Part shown: positions 1 to 13,100 of the stretch, piece by piece | Layout: each line of letters begins with the position of its first letter | How positions within the stretch are numbered: the stretch's first letter is position 1 | NCBI GenBank assembly: GCA_012064385.1 | Contig: QRDG01000062.1 | Coordinates: 62,001 to 126,000, forward strand | Length of the DNA: 64,000 nt | Reading direction: 5' to 3' | Source: Puccinellia tenuiflora | Lineage: Eukaryota; Streptophyta; Magnoliopsida; Poales; Poaceae | Position numbers and translations under genes: made by a program | Notes under the pieces: generated by a model | Database searches by the model: none | Seen by the model: only the letters and a program-made list of their open reading frames with translations | What the model was told of the DNA's origin: nothing

Positions 1-1112
1 AGAGGCTGTTCCCAAGGTACCACTCTCACGAGTCCTTGGGTCCTCTCGCTCTCCTACTAAGCCTGAAGAACACATGCAGAGTGTTATCGCCGCCAGGAAG
101 AGGAAACTGCGCTCAGATGGACCTGCAGATGCCCCCGAGCCCCTGCCTGTCTCGCATCAGCGAAAAGCTTCTCCTCCTCACAAGGACGACTCCTACCACT
201 CCGGCATGTCAATGCCTTCTTCAGACTCTCAGGCCTCCTTGGACCTGGAGACCAATGTTGGGTAAGATTCCTTTGTTTCTATACTTGCATTCAAATGACT
301 TCTGCTTTTTCCCTTTTCACTAATTCTGGTGCTGACTTCTATCTTTGTGTATTTCAGGGCTCGGCCTTGTGCTAAGGTAACCAAGCTCCCAGGCATGGCT
401 GATGTCACCTCTGGTCGTGGACCTGCACCTCCTTCGGCCTCTGAAACGACCAGCACGAGGACAAGTCCTTCCATTGCTGCATCAGCTGGTGCAACCACGA
501 CCCCTACCATTCCCGAGTCCCCTTCCAAGACTCGGGCGGCGACTCCAACAATAGTCCAGCCCAGCTCTGGTGCTGCGACTCCTGATACTGCGCCTCAAGT
601 TAATCCGGCTCCTGTGAAGCCGACTCCTGCAGCCTCTCCATCCATCAAGATCAAGTCATCTACTGATTACAGCCGACTTCGAGTAGCTGATAACATGTCA
701 TTTTCTGAAGCTTATGCTGAAGCGGTTGACTTGAACGATCAATCAGCGAGGTTGAAGGATGAAGAACAAGTGGCTCTTAGGTCTCTCCATATGGTTCATG
801 AAGTAAGCTTTTCTGACTTCCCCTTTTATGCTTTCTAGCATCCTCCTACTCCAGTAGCCCCCAAGCACCTGTCTGTGGTGACTTGTGACTAGGATAGGTG
901 CTTTGATTTGAAACTGGACTCAATTGCTATATAGAAAAATTTGCACACTGTAGCCCCCAAGCACTGAGTCCTTAGCTCTACCAGGACTCGGGCTGCTAAT
1001 TTACTGTCTGTCGGGTCCTTAGATCAAAAAACTTTTGCACGAGTAGCCCCCAAGCGCCGAGTTGTAAGCCTGCGACGACTTGGAGCTATCAATATATGTA
1101 GCTTACTGATAC
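1..1112 (-). mobile_element. Element B, left part: Tat-type Ty3/gypsy retrotransposon, cut by the window edge
   Basis: This stretch is the interior of a minus-oriented retrotransposon copy: its gag-pol reads on the minus strand and its extra gene on the plus strand. It holds the end of exon 2, all of exon 3 and the start of intron 3 of that gene. The sequence matches copy C at about 38580-39690 nearly base for base. It is interrupted at 1113 by a younger element and resumes at 12204. Its 3' LTR lies outside the window. Confidence 0.85.
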
Positions 1113-4100
1113 TGATGGGGGGATACTTTATAGGTAGGCCCATGGACCCGGAAAGTAGACCCGCCAAGACCAAGAAGGCCAACGCCGAGTCACGAGACAA
1201 GTCACATGGGCTGGGCTGGAGACAAGCCGACCAGGGCCCGTATGGAGAAAGAGACTCGTCCAAAGGAGGAGTCCAAGTACGACCCGGAGTCTAAACTTGG
1301 AAGATCAAGACGTAGAGTAGGACTCCGTGTTCTAGTATGACTCGGTATAGCCTGTAATTCTAGAGACCCGGCAGCCTTTATAAGCGGGGTCCTGGATCGT
1401 AGTAGAAAAAGCTTCAATCAGTAGAGAGAAACCCTAGCCACCAGAGAGAAGTCGCCGGCTCCTGAGTTGTGGGAGCCGGGTCCTTGTAATCGAGATACAA
1501 TCAAGAGCAATAACATAGAAGCAGGAAGTAGGTCTTTACCTCGAATCAGAGGGGCCGAACCTGGGTAAATCCTTGTTCCTTGACGAGATTAACTGTTCCC
1601 ACGTACTTCGATCACCAATGGCCCCAGAACTCATCTTCCCGGAGGAAGAACTTGCCGTGACAACCCCACGACAGTTGGCGCCCACCGTGGGGCCTATGGT
1701 GACAAAAGGAGTTGAGATCGTTGGAGCTGCTCGTCGGGCTATGGAGAAACTCGCCATCGGGCGGGTCTACACTGATGAGCATGGAGAAACAGAGATCGAT
1801 GACTCAGGCTGGACTTCGGAGATGAACGAAGTCGACGAAGGATACCAGTTTGTCTTTGGAGGAATCAACGTGTTCGTCGGGATGGTGTGCACGTCGGGTC
1901 TTCGCGCGAACTCGGCGGAGTCGGTACCAGAGCCAACTGTTATCGTCGAGTCCGACGGCGAGGAGTCGGTCGGAACTTCAGAGGTCGGCATCATCGCCGA
2001 GTCTGAGGAACCCCTAGCTGAGGAACCAGAGATGCTTCAAGAGTCAGATTCAGATTATGATGCAGATTCAGAGTCCATCCTGCCCTTGTTTGAAGATCGG
2101 CTTGGGTATGGGATAGAGGAAGAGGATTATGAGGAGTCGCCAGTACGCGCTCGTGTTGTGGGAGTTTACATGTCTGGAAACACCGGGAATCAGTTCGATC
2201 CGACTCTATTGACAAAGGAGATTAATGCAAGTAATGCCGCAGAGAGGGCGGCTGAGTTAACCAATGCTCGTGCTGCGTTGGAGAAACAACTAGCTGATAT
2301 TACAGAGGCAAACCGTAGACTAGCTGCAGAGCAGGCCCGAGTCCAAGATGAAGCTCAGGTCGTGCGGAGGCGCCGCGAGGAGCTTACTTCAATTCAACAC
2401 CGCAGAGCCAGGAGTCGCCTGCATGACGGAGTCCACGTCAATCCAACCAACTTATTCACCACACCCAATGGTCCAGGCAGAGGAGCCGGACTAGGAGGCT
2501 CAGCGGCAGCAGGAGGCGCCGCAGGAGGAGCCGGAGGAGCACCACCACCACCACCACCACCACCCCCAGAAGGACCGGGAGGCAGCCGTACCAACGGACC
2601 ACCGCCTGAAGGAGGAGTCGGAGGAGGAGCATCTGGTGGCTTAGGGTCACAGCCAAACAGATTTCATACTCCAGAGGGACATTACTCTAATCCTATGGAC
2701 AACGTTCATGCGGCGACTCTGAGATTGGAGAATATCTTGGTACCAGAGGGACCAGCGGGTCAGGAGACTCGTGATGCTATCGAGTTGCTGAAGACAGCTC
2801 TAACTCAGCAAGCTTTGTATCCAACTTTTCCAGATGCAAGTAGACTACATTCAACACCCTTTAACTCAGGTATGAGGAGTCGGCACGACGAGTCCAACCC
2901 GGCAAACTCTACGAGTGCAAGGCGTCGTGAACTAGTGAGGAATCGTGCAAACAAACCAACTGCTTCACAAGCTCAGCTAGTGGTTGATGAAGCAAGGCAA
3001 CGACGAGAGAGAGAAGCAGCAAGAGCTCGGGAGGCAGAGAGAGATAGAGCGTTAGTGGGTGCACACAACCCGCCTCAGCCAACCCGGGTGCACGAGGAGG
3101 TGACTTCCCCTGGTGCTTCCCCAGCGTTAACAGGACCAGAATGTTTATCTGATGCCATCAGGTCCGAGTCCTTCCCCAGCAGTTTCAAGGAGCCGCGCAA
3201 GGTTCCAAACTATGAGCCCAACATGGACCCGACCTCTTGGTTGGGTACGTACGAGATGGCGATGAGTATTCGCAATGCCACAGGTAATCTGTGTGCCAAA
3301 TTCATGTATCTTATGATGGAGGGAGCAGCCAAGGTTTGGATGCGTAATTTGCCTCCCAGGTCAATCAACTCTTGGGAGCAATTGAAGGCGGCTTTTATTC
3401 AGAATTTCCAAGACACATGCAAGAAGCTCAGCACCATCGAGGACCTGGAGCGGTGTGTCCAGAGGAAGGGCGAGTCAGCAAGGCACTGGATGAAGCGAGT
3501 CTCAGAGATCATTAACTCCTCACAAGGACTCCCACCAGTTTCAGTGTTAATGGCGATGGAGAGAAATTGTAGTTACAATCCCTTGAGTTGGAAACTAGGT
3601 CGCATGAAGGAGAGCCTGAATCAAGGAATTCCCCTTACGATTGGTGAGATCATGGCAGGTGCTAATAAGCACGCTGCCACAGACAAACAAAGGATCAGGA
3701 GGAAGGGACCAAAGGACAAAGTGGCAATGGTCAGAGTCAGAACCAGAATCAAAACCAGAATCAAGGAGGTGGCAAGCGGCCGTATGGAGACAACTCTGAC
3801 CTAGTGGCCAACACAAACACTGGAGTCAGACGCAAGGACAATAATTCCGGTGGATACCAGGGCCGTACTCCAAGCACAGAGGAGGTCCTGAGGATTCCAT
3901 GCCCTAAACATGCCAAGAACGGTAGATGCGGTCATACCTTGGGACAGTGCGTGGATTTGCAGCGCGCCAGGTTCCAAGGGCCAGGAGGAGGTAACAACAA
4001 TGGTGGCTATAGAGGAAACAATGGAGCCGGAGGACCCGGCAATAACGGTGGAGGAGCCGGCAATAACCCAAACCAACCTCAAGGAGGAGGTAATCAGCAG

Positions 4101-7100
4101 GGCGGGTTCCAGCAGAACCCGAAGCAGCTTCATGATGGCAGTGGGCAGTACTATGTCACAACTCGGCAGCCAAACCCGAGTCGTGGCAGTTACCATGTCT
4201 TCACAACTAGTACGTCCAAGCGTTCCAAGAAGTTGAAAGTTAGAGCAGTTAATGCAGTAGAGCCGGCCCTTCCACAATGGCTCAGGTGGTCAGAGCAAAC
4301 CATCACATGGAGTCGGGCAGATCATCCAGCAAGAGTCGACGAGCCAGGGCAGCTAGCCTTGGTAGTGGCACCTCAAGTTGGGGGCTATACATTGAACAAA
4401 GTGCTCATGGATGTCGGAAGCAGTATCAACATCTTATATTACGACACATTCAAGAGGATGCAGCTGCAAGATAGACAGCTAATTCCAACAGAGACAGTTT
4501 TCCATGGGATAGTACCAGGGAAGTCGGCCAAACCTATTGGTAAGATTTATCTTGAGGTTGCCTTTGGCACAGTGGAGAATTTTCGTTCAGAGATTATGCC
4601 TTTTGAGTTGTGGATCTTAAGAGTCCATATCATGCCCTCTTTGGTCGACCGGCATACTTTAAATTTATGGCCAGACCATGTTATGTTTACTTGAAGCTCA
4701 AGATGCCAGGTCCAGCAGGAGTCATTACAGTTAATGGCAGCAAACAGATGGCATTGGAATGCGAGTTAGGTGATTCAGCTATGGCTGAGGCAGCTTGTGC
4801 TCAAGAAGAGCTAAAGTTTTACAAGGCAAACGTGGACCCGGAGGACAACTCGGTCCTTAAGAAGCCGGCCACAGAGGAGAAGATGAAATTCAAGTCAGCT
4901 CAGGACACAAAGCAAGTCGACTTTACCCCTGGTGACTCTTCCAAGCAGTTCACCATTGGGGCACACCTCTCTGATAAATAGGAAAGCGCGCTCGTCGAGT
5001 TCATCCGTGAGAACCGGGACGTCTTTGCATGGAAGCCATCTGACATGCCAGGAGTCCCGAGAGAACTCGCCGAGCACAGCTTACATGTTAATCCTAATGC
5101 AAGACCGGTCAAGCAGGGTCTGCGCAAGTTTCATGATGACAGGAGGAAAGCTATAGGAGAAGAGGTGGCTCGGCTCCTCGCAGTCGAGTTCATCAAGGAG
5201 GTCTTTCACCCAGAGTGGGTGGCCAATCCAGTGTTAGTACCAAAGAAGACAGGAGAGTTGCGGATGTGCATCGACTTCACGGGCCTGAACAAGCATTGCC
5301 CTAAGGACCCGTTTGCACTACCTCGCATAGACCAGATCATTGACTCCACAGCGGGGTCAGAGTTGCTTTGTTTCTTGGATGCATATTCAGGGTACCATCA
5401 GATCAGACTCAACATAGAGGATGAGCTGAAGACGTCCTTCATCACGCCTTTTGGAGCATTTTGTTACACAACAATGCCCTTTGGACTCAAGAATGCAGGA
5501 GATTGTGGTCATCATGCATCCACTAGATCCTTGGTGTCAAAAGCTTTCAGACACGGGTTCTTTTGGTTGACAGCACATTTAGATGCAGAGAGGATAGTTC
5601 GAGTCTGTGATGGATGTCAAAGGTACGCAAGGCAAGACCACGTGCCAGCTCAAGAACTCAGAACCATCCCTATCACTTGGCCATTTGCAGTTTGGGGACT
5701 CGACATGGTGGGCCCTTTCTCAAAGTCGCCTTGTCAGAAGACCCATCTGCTAGTAGCAGTTGACAAGTTCACCAAGTGGGTGGAGGTGGAACCCGTCAGC
5801 AGAGTCGACGGTGCATCAGCTGTGAGATTCTTAAAGAAAATAGCAACACGATTTGGATACCCTCATAGCATCATTACAGACAACGGTACCAACTTATCAG
5901 TTGGGGAGATGGCCAAGTTTTGTGGTGAGAACAACATCAGACTCGACCTAGCCTCAGTGGCACATCCACAGTCCAATGGACAAGCAGAGAGGGCAAATCA
6001 GGAGTTGTTGAAGGGAATTAAGCCTCGGCTCCGAGTCCCTTTGCTAAGAGCCGCCGGGTCTTGGGTTGAGGAGTTACCAGCAGTACTTTGGAGCATCAGG
6101 ACGACTCCTAACAGATCCACTGGCTTCACACCTTTCTTCATGATGTACGGAGCTGAAGCTGTCTTGCCAAGCGACTTGTTGCATGACTCGCCACGAGTCG
6201 CCAATTACGTTGAGACAGAAAACGAACTCGCCCGCCAGGACTCGGTCGATGCACTTGAGGAAGCAAGGGAGTTAGCCCTAGAGAGATCAACAGTTTATCA
6301 ACAGGACTTGCGGCGGTATCACGCACGCAGAGTCAAGACCCGGACTTTCCAGGAAGGAGACTTAGTGCTTCGCCTTGTCCAGAATAAGGAAGGGATGCAC
6401 AAGTTATCTCCACCATGGGAAGGACCGTTCATCATAAGCAAGAATCTGAACAACGGATCGTACTATCTAATGGATGTGCGAGAGCCGGCAAGTGTAGGCA
6501 AAGGAGCTGATACAGCTCATACTCTAGATCCTTATGCAGAGGCAAAGAGGCCTTGGAACATAGCTCAGTTACGTCCTTATTATACTTAAGTTGTAACAGA
6601 TTCATGAGTTGAAAGGCAATGAGCCCAGTGAGCCATGCCTAGATGTAATCGAATTGTTATGATCAAATGAAATAAAGCCGGCTTTCGTGAACATGAGTCC
6701 TTTAGTCGAGTCACCCAGTGAGTGCGCTTTGTTCTTTAAATTTTGATCATCAGGTTCTTGGGGGCTTGCTTTTCAGTGAAAAAAGTTAAGCTTAAACTCT
6801 TGGACCCGGCACAGTAGCCAAATTTTCCTAGTTTTCTCGCTGGTAAGTCAGATGCATCCTGCACAATATGATCTATCTACAGGCATGACTTGTTTCTCTC
6901 TCTTATGGATCCTAAGGAACATATGAGTTAAGAACCTGTCAGCACAAACTGTAAGAGAAGTCATGCAGGGCCTACTTATTCATCAGTGAAAAATTAGACG
7001 GGTTATAAGAACCAAGCCGATTGGCACAAATTCAAAATAGCTAACAAGCTAAAAAGTTTAAAGCACCAGTAGTGCATCATTACAACCCAACATACCTAAA

Positions 7101-10100
7101 AAGCTACATAAGTTTTAAACCATCAGAATTACATCATTACAAACTGGAGTCATCTAGAGAGTTTTCCTTAACAGGAGCTGAGTCCTTGACTGGAGCTGTG
7201 GAGTCCTTGGCTGGAGGCTTGTCTTTCGCCTGTGCAGCAGATGTGGAAGTCGACTTGGCAGGGGATTTCGTGGCAACTTTCTTCATCTGATAGCCAGTTC
7301 CCCTCGGGTTCTTCATGTGCTTGCTCAACTCCTCTTGAATTTGGGAGCCGCCAGTTGCGACTCTTGAGGGAGTGGGCGCAGCAGGAGTCTTTAGCGTGGG
7401 CTCTGCACCAGTCGAGTCGCCAGTCCCAGGAGCTGCTGGAGTGGAAGAGCTTGGCACAGTTGATGGGGCACCAGCCATGTCCTGTGAGGGACGCCCAAAG
7501 TTTATGATTGGAGGAACTCCTGGATTAACCCTCTTGTTTTCCAAGTCATAATGATGAACCCATACCTCCGGGTCCATCTTATTGGCGATCTCGCAAGCGT
7601 AAGGCCTCACTAGCTTCTCCTCAGCCTTGAAATCATCCTGGGTGAAGGGTTTGCCATCTTCATGCTGCTCTGGCTTCCCCATAGTGAGCATTGCTGGCTC
7701 CAGGACAGTTGGGTAGTAGCTGTGTGCCAGTGCAAGTATCCTTATGGCAGATCTCCTCATGGCAGATTGTTTCCACAAGTGCATATATCCTGGAGCTCTG
7801 GACAACTCATCAACCAACCGTTCAGGCTCCTTCGGGTACTTGCCCTTGGAGTTAAGATATTTTACCACAGAGCGAGCACCCTCCTGTAGCCCATGGCAGT
7901 GGTCCAGCATGGCATGGAGTTGTTGGCTAGTGGGCAGCTTGAGTTTTGGGGAGTCAGCCCCTGCAAAGTAAGAGAAGTCAAAAGTCATAAGTAACTGAGT
8001 TCTTTGTATCAAGCTAAAAGAAGGCAAGCGCAGTAACTTACCAAAGATATGATGGCACATAGCCTTAATTCCCTTTTGGCATACGTCCAAGACGGCTCTC
8101 AGATCAGTGTGTGCCTTTTGGGCGGCCTTCTTTGCTTCAGCCGACTCCTTTTTCACCTTTGCTAGCTCAGCAGCTAGGACTTGTAAGTCTTTCTCCAGTT
8201 GGAGCGAATGCTGTTTCTCAGATTCAGCAGATTTGGCACTGGAAGCCGCTTCGTCTTCCAATTTTTTCATGTCTCTCTTCATCTTGGAGACAACAGTCTG
8301 AAAAAGCAGAAGTCAGGAAAATCAGAAGTCAGCAATGTACAAGTCGACAATCAACAAGTCAGAAAAGTGCAATTCAGATTTTTATAAGTCAAATTCTATA
8401 ACTCATGAGCTCCAAGTCGTCATAAGTTAACAACTTGGCGCTTGGGGGCTACTCAGGAGTCAATTCTTTCATACACATCAAGCAGGCATGAGTCCTAGTT
8501 GGCAAGTCATAAGCTCCAAGTCGCCACAAGTTAGCAACGTGGCGCTTGGGGGCTACTCGCAGAACAGAAATTTTTCTCCAAGTAAGGTATCAGTAAGCAA
8601 CATATATTGATAGCTCCAAGTCGTCGCAGGCTGACAACTCGGCGCTTGGGGGCTACTCATGCAAAAGTTTTTGGTCTAAGGACCTGACAAACAGTAAATC
8701 AGCAGCCCCGAGTCCTAGTAGAGCTAAGGACTCAGGTCTTGGGGGCTACAGTATGCAAGTTTTTTCTACCTAGCAAGTGATTTGAGTTCAGGATGAATCA
8801 CCTATCTTAGCTCCAAGTCACCAAAGATAAGGTGCTTGGGGGCTACTGTAATAGGAGACTAATGGAGAGAGCATAAAGAGCACAAGTTAGAATACTCACG
8901 TTATGAATCATTTCAAGGGCTCTGAGGGCTACTTGCTCCTCATCCTTTAGCTTAGAGGCTTGGTCATTCAGCTCTACGGCTTCAATATAGGCCTCGTTGA
9001 AAGATTTATTGTCAGATATCCTGAGCCGGCTGTAATCAGTTGAGGACTTTGCTGGCTCGGTGTTCAGCTGAGAGGTGGGAGCCGCTTTTTTCTGACTTGG
9101 AGGCATCTGAACCGCAGTAGTTGGAGTCCCACCCCCAGAGGAGGATGGGATCACCACAGGAGTCTCCAACCGAGTCTTTGGAGTGGACTCGGGAACATGG
9201 GGAGTCCTAGTGGTTGTTGCACCAGCAGATGCGGGAGTCGTAGGAGCGGTCTTTGTACTCGTCGTCTGAGAAGTCGACGGCGGTACAACTCCTCGGCTGG
9301 AAGTCACATCGTCCATGCCTGGTAGCTTGGAGACCTTGGCGCAGGGCCGGGCTCTGAGACAGGATAGATTAAAAGTCAGATATTGATTAAAGGTAAATAC
9401 AAATGTCATGCTAGTAAAAATAGAGGAGAAAAGTCATACCCAACGTTTGTCTCAAGATCCAAAGAGGCTTGAGAGTCAGAAGAGAAGATTGACATTCCTG
9501 ACACATAGGAGTCAGCTTTCTCAGGAGGAGAGATCGACTTCCTCTGGTGTGATACAGGTAGAGGCGGAGGAGTCTCTACAGGGCCGCTTGAGCGCAGTTT
9601 CCTTTTCTTGGCAGCAAGGACTTGCGCAGGAATTTCTTCAGGCTCGCTGGAGGAGCTGCTAGATTTTCGGACCCGTGAGGCGGGTACCTTAGGCACAGCA
9701 GCCCGAGACCCATTTTTCGGAACTGGAGGAGTCGGGGAGCGACTCTTGGCATCTGATGACTCCTCAGATGGAGTTGGTTGGGCTCCTGCAGGACTCGATT
9801 CGGTATGCTCCTTGTCAGCATACTGTGCTTCAGAAGAGGACTCCTCCTCAATGACATTGACAGTGGGAGCCTCAGGTGAGGACTCCTCATCTTCATCACA
9901 AGCAGCAGTAACCTCTTTAGAGGACTCCTCGCTGGCTTCTTCTTCCTCAACAATCTCTGCAGCAGCAGAGGTGCTCCCTTTGCCCTTGTCAGTTTCAAGG
10001 GTCGACTTCCAGAAGGAGTCGGTAAGCTGCAGAGAGGAAACAGAAAGTGTGAGTTAGTAAATTGAGACGATACAAGCAAGCAAGAAGGAAAGACAGTTAA

Positions 10101-13100
10101 AGTACTTACAGCTGGAGCTGGGCAGGTGGAGCAGAAAGGTTGGAGCCCAAAGTGGGCCTGGTCCTTCACCATCTTTCCGGTCAGCTTCTTGATCAATCGA
10201 CCAAGTTCGGGACCGTCAGACAACTTATCTGTCATCCTGAGATCATCAGCGACGCATCTGGTATATGAGCAGATCAGTCGAGTCCTAGGACTCAGTGGCT
10301 GGATTCTCCAGGTCGTCCAGCAGCGGACAAGATCCATATTTTCTAAGTTGTGGGACAAGAGGGCCCGGATGCGAGTGATCAGAGACTCGACTCTCGGCCG
10401 GGCGGCCTTTGGGCATCTAGCTTTCATCAGAGGAGTCGCCCGAAGGCGTTCCTCAGAGAACAAGGGAAGTTTCGGTTCGTTTGCAGGAGAGGTGTCCTTG
10501 CAATAGAAGAAGGATTTCTGCCAGTCTTTGATGCGATTAGGAAAGACAGGTTTTGGGAAAACAGAGTTAAGGCGCCGTTGAAGAGCGACGGCGCCACATT
10601 GGAGAAGAGGGCCCCCAGAGGTCTCGGGCTGAGGGTTGCAGTAGAAAAGCTCAAGCTAGAGATTGATGTCGGGTTTAATCTGGAGGTAATCCTCACAGAG
10701 AACGACGAAATTGGAGAGGGTTAGAATGGAGTTAGGAGCTAGATCGTGAATCCGCAGCTCGTAAAGTTCGAGGAGCTGGCGGAAGAAAAGATCGCCGGGG
10801 GGAGAAAATCCGCGGAACAGGTGCTCCACGAAGACAACTACTTCACCCTTAGCGGGAGAGGGAACAATCTCATCCCCTGGGGCCCGAGCTTGAGCACTAG
10901 AGGGAATCAAACCTGAAAGCCTATGGGTCTTCAATTGCTCCGCCGAGACCACAGATCCACCCCAATCGGCGGAGATCGACCGCTTGGAAGAGGATTTTGC
11001 GGCGGCGGCGGCCGCGGCGGCGATGTCCACCGTCCTGCTTGACGAGGTTGCCTTGGCCTTTGATGTGGTCTTTGTGCGCTTTGGAGCCATGGCGTGCGGG
11101 CGGTGCGTGCTGGGCGCGGGAAGAGATGGGCGCGAAGAGAGGAAGGAGAGGTTTTGAGCTGAAGGGGCAAGTGAGGTTTAAGACCTAACCCTTCGCGATT
11201 TATAAAGGGGGGTAAAACCCTAGAAAGTTACAGAGTGGGTCCACAGTTAACTGTGGATAGCGTTTCAGTAAAAACGTTCCAGTGGCTAACAGACAGATAA
11301 GAAATTATAATATGGAAAGGTCAAAGTCACAGATATGGAAGTAGCCGGCTTGTCTCAGAATGACGAGTCCTGTGACAGTGAAATCAAGTTATCTAGTCCT
11401 TGTTTGCAAGCGTCACACTAGAACCCGGCCTGCTAGTACGAAGGCAAGAGTGGTGGCTTGAACAAGGGATAAGATTGGACTCATTTTATATATGTATTAT
11501 GTTTTATGCAGGAATTCATCTTGGAGCTAGCAGCAAGCGACTTTGGAGCCATTGGCTCAAGTGGAAGGAGTCGACCCAGAGAGTCGAATCAGCAAGTCAG
11601 AGGAAGCCATCAAGCTGCGCCCAAGATAAATTCGGGGGCTACTGATGGGGGGATACTTTACAGGTAGGCCCATGGACCCGGAAAGTAGACCCGCCAAGAC
11701 CAAGAAGGCCAACGCCGAGTCACGAGACAAGTCACATGGGCTGGGCTGGAGACAAGCCGACCAGGGCCCGTATGGAGAAAGAGACTCGTCCAAAGGAGGA
11801 GTCCAAGTACAACCCGGAGTCTAAACTTGGAAGACCAAGACGTAGAGTAGGACTCCGTGTTCTAGTATGACTCGGTATAGCCTGTAATTCCAGAGACCCG
11901 GCAGCCTTTATAAGCGGGGTCCTGGATCGTAGTAGAAAAAGCTTCAATCAGTAGAGAGAAACCCTAGCCACCAGAGAGAAGTCGCCGGCTCCTGAGTTGT
12001 GGGAGCCGGGTCCTTGTAATCGAGATACAATCAAGAGCAATAACATAGAAGCAGGAAGTAGGTCTTTACCTCGAATCAGAGGGGCCGAACCTGGGTAAAT
12101 CCTTGTTCCTTGACGAGATTAACCGTTCCCACGTACTTCGATCACCAATGGCCCCAGAACTCATCTTCCCGGAGGAAGAACTTGCCGTGACAACCCCACG
12201 ACAGATACTTAACTTGAAAAAATTTCTACTCTGCGAGTAGCCCCCAAGCGCCAAGTTGCTAACTTGTGGCGACTTGGAGCTTATGACTTGTCGAGTAGGA
12301 CTCCTGCCTGCTTGCTGTTTATGAAAAAATTAACTCCTGAGTAGCCCCCAAGCGCCGAGTTGTTAACTTGTGACGACTTGGAGCTCATGAGTTCTCAACT
12401 TGACTTGTGAAGCTTAATTGTGCTTTATGACTTGTGATTGCAGTGCATTGTCTCCAAGATGAAGAGAGACATGAAAGAACTTGAGGACCAGGCAGCTGCC
12501 AGTGCCAGGTCTGCCATGGCCGAAAAAGAACACTCCCTTCAGCTTGAGAAGGATCTGAAGACCTTGGCTGCTCAACTGGAGCAGGTAAAGAAAGAGTCGG
12601 CTGATGCCAAAAAGATTGCTCAGAAGGCACACAATGACCTAAAGGCTGTGTTCGACACTTGCAAAAAAGGCATTGGGGCCATGTGCCAACACATATTTGG
12701 TGAGTTTATGACTTTTGCTTGCTTCCTTTTGCAGCTTTCTGAATTACTTTTGGACTGACGATCCCTCTTTGATTTCTTTTCCGCAGGGGCCGACTCCCCT
12801 AAACTGAAGCTACCCACCAGCAAGCAACTATCTGAGATGCTTGATCACTGTCATGGGCTACAAGAGGGAGCCCGTGCAGTGGTTAAATATCTGAACCATA
12901 AGGGCAAGTGCCCTAAGGAGCCTGAACGTCTGGTGGACGAGCTGTCTAGGGCACCAGGCTATATGCGTCTGTGGAAACAATCTTCATTGAGGAGATCTGC
13001 CATAAGGATACTTGCACTGGCACACAGCTACTACCCCACTGTTCTGGAGCCAGCAATGCTTACAATGGGGAAGCCTGAGCAACATGAGGATGGCAAACCT

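Larger units (their letters stand above)
1113..12203 (+). mobile_element. El1: complete 11.1-kb Tat-type Ty3/gypsy retrotransposon, non-autonomous
   Basis: This is a full element with 561-bp LTRs (1113-1673 and 11643-12203), a TGGCGCC primer binding site, gag-pol in the plus direction, a five-exon gene on the minus strand, a polypurine tract and a GATAC target duplication. By eye the two LTRs differ at about five positions, so the insertion is recent, probably under half a million years at usual grass rates. Pol lacks the RT YVDD region and RNase H, so movement would need enzymes from another copy. The order RT-RNaseH-integrase and the C-terminal integrase residues place it in Ty3/gypsy. The antisense gene and the archaeal-like second RNase H seen in copy C point to the Tat lineage. 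Confidence 0.93.

Noticed and set aside
3801..4277. Minus-strand frames within gag (also at 18179-18655 and 28389-28670)
   Set aside because: They are mirror frames of the Gly/Asn-rich gag coding region, repeated in each copy only because gag is repeated.
8441..8848. The hairpin array considered as a CRISPR array or a satellite
   Set aside because: This is a plant genome, the units are imperfect hairpins of about 98 bp with no distinct spacers, and the array is confined to one intron of a retrotransposon gene.
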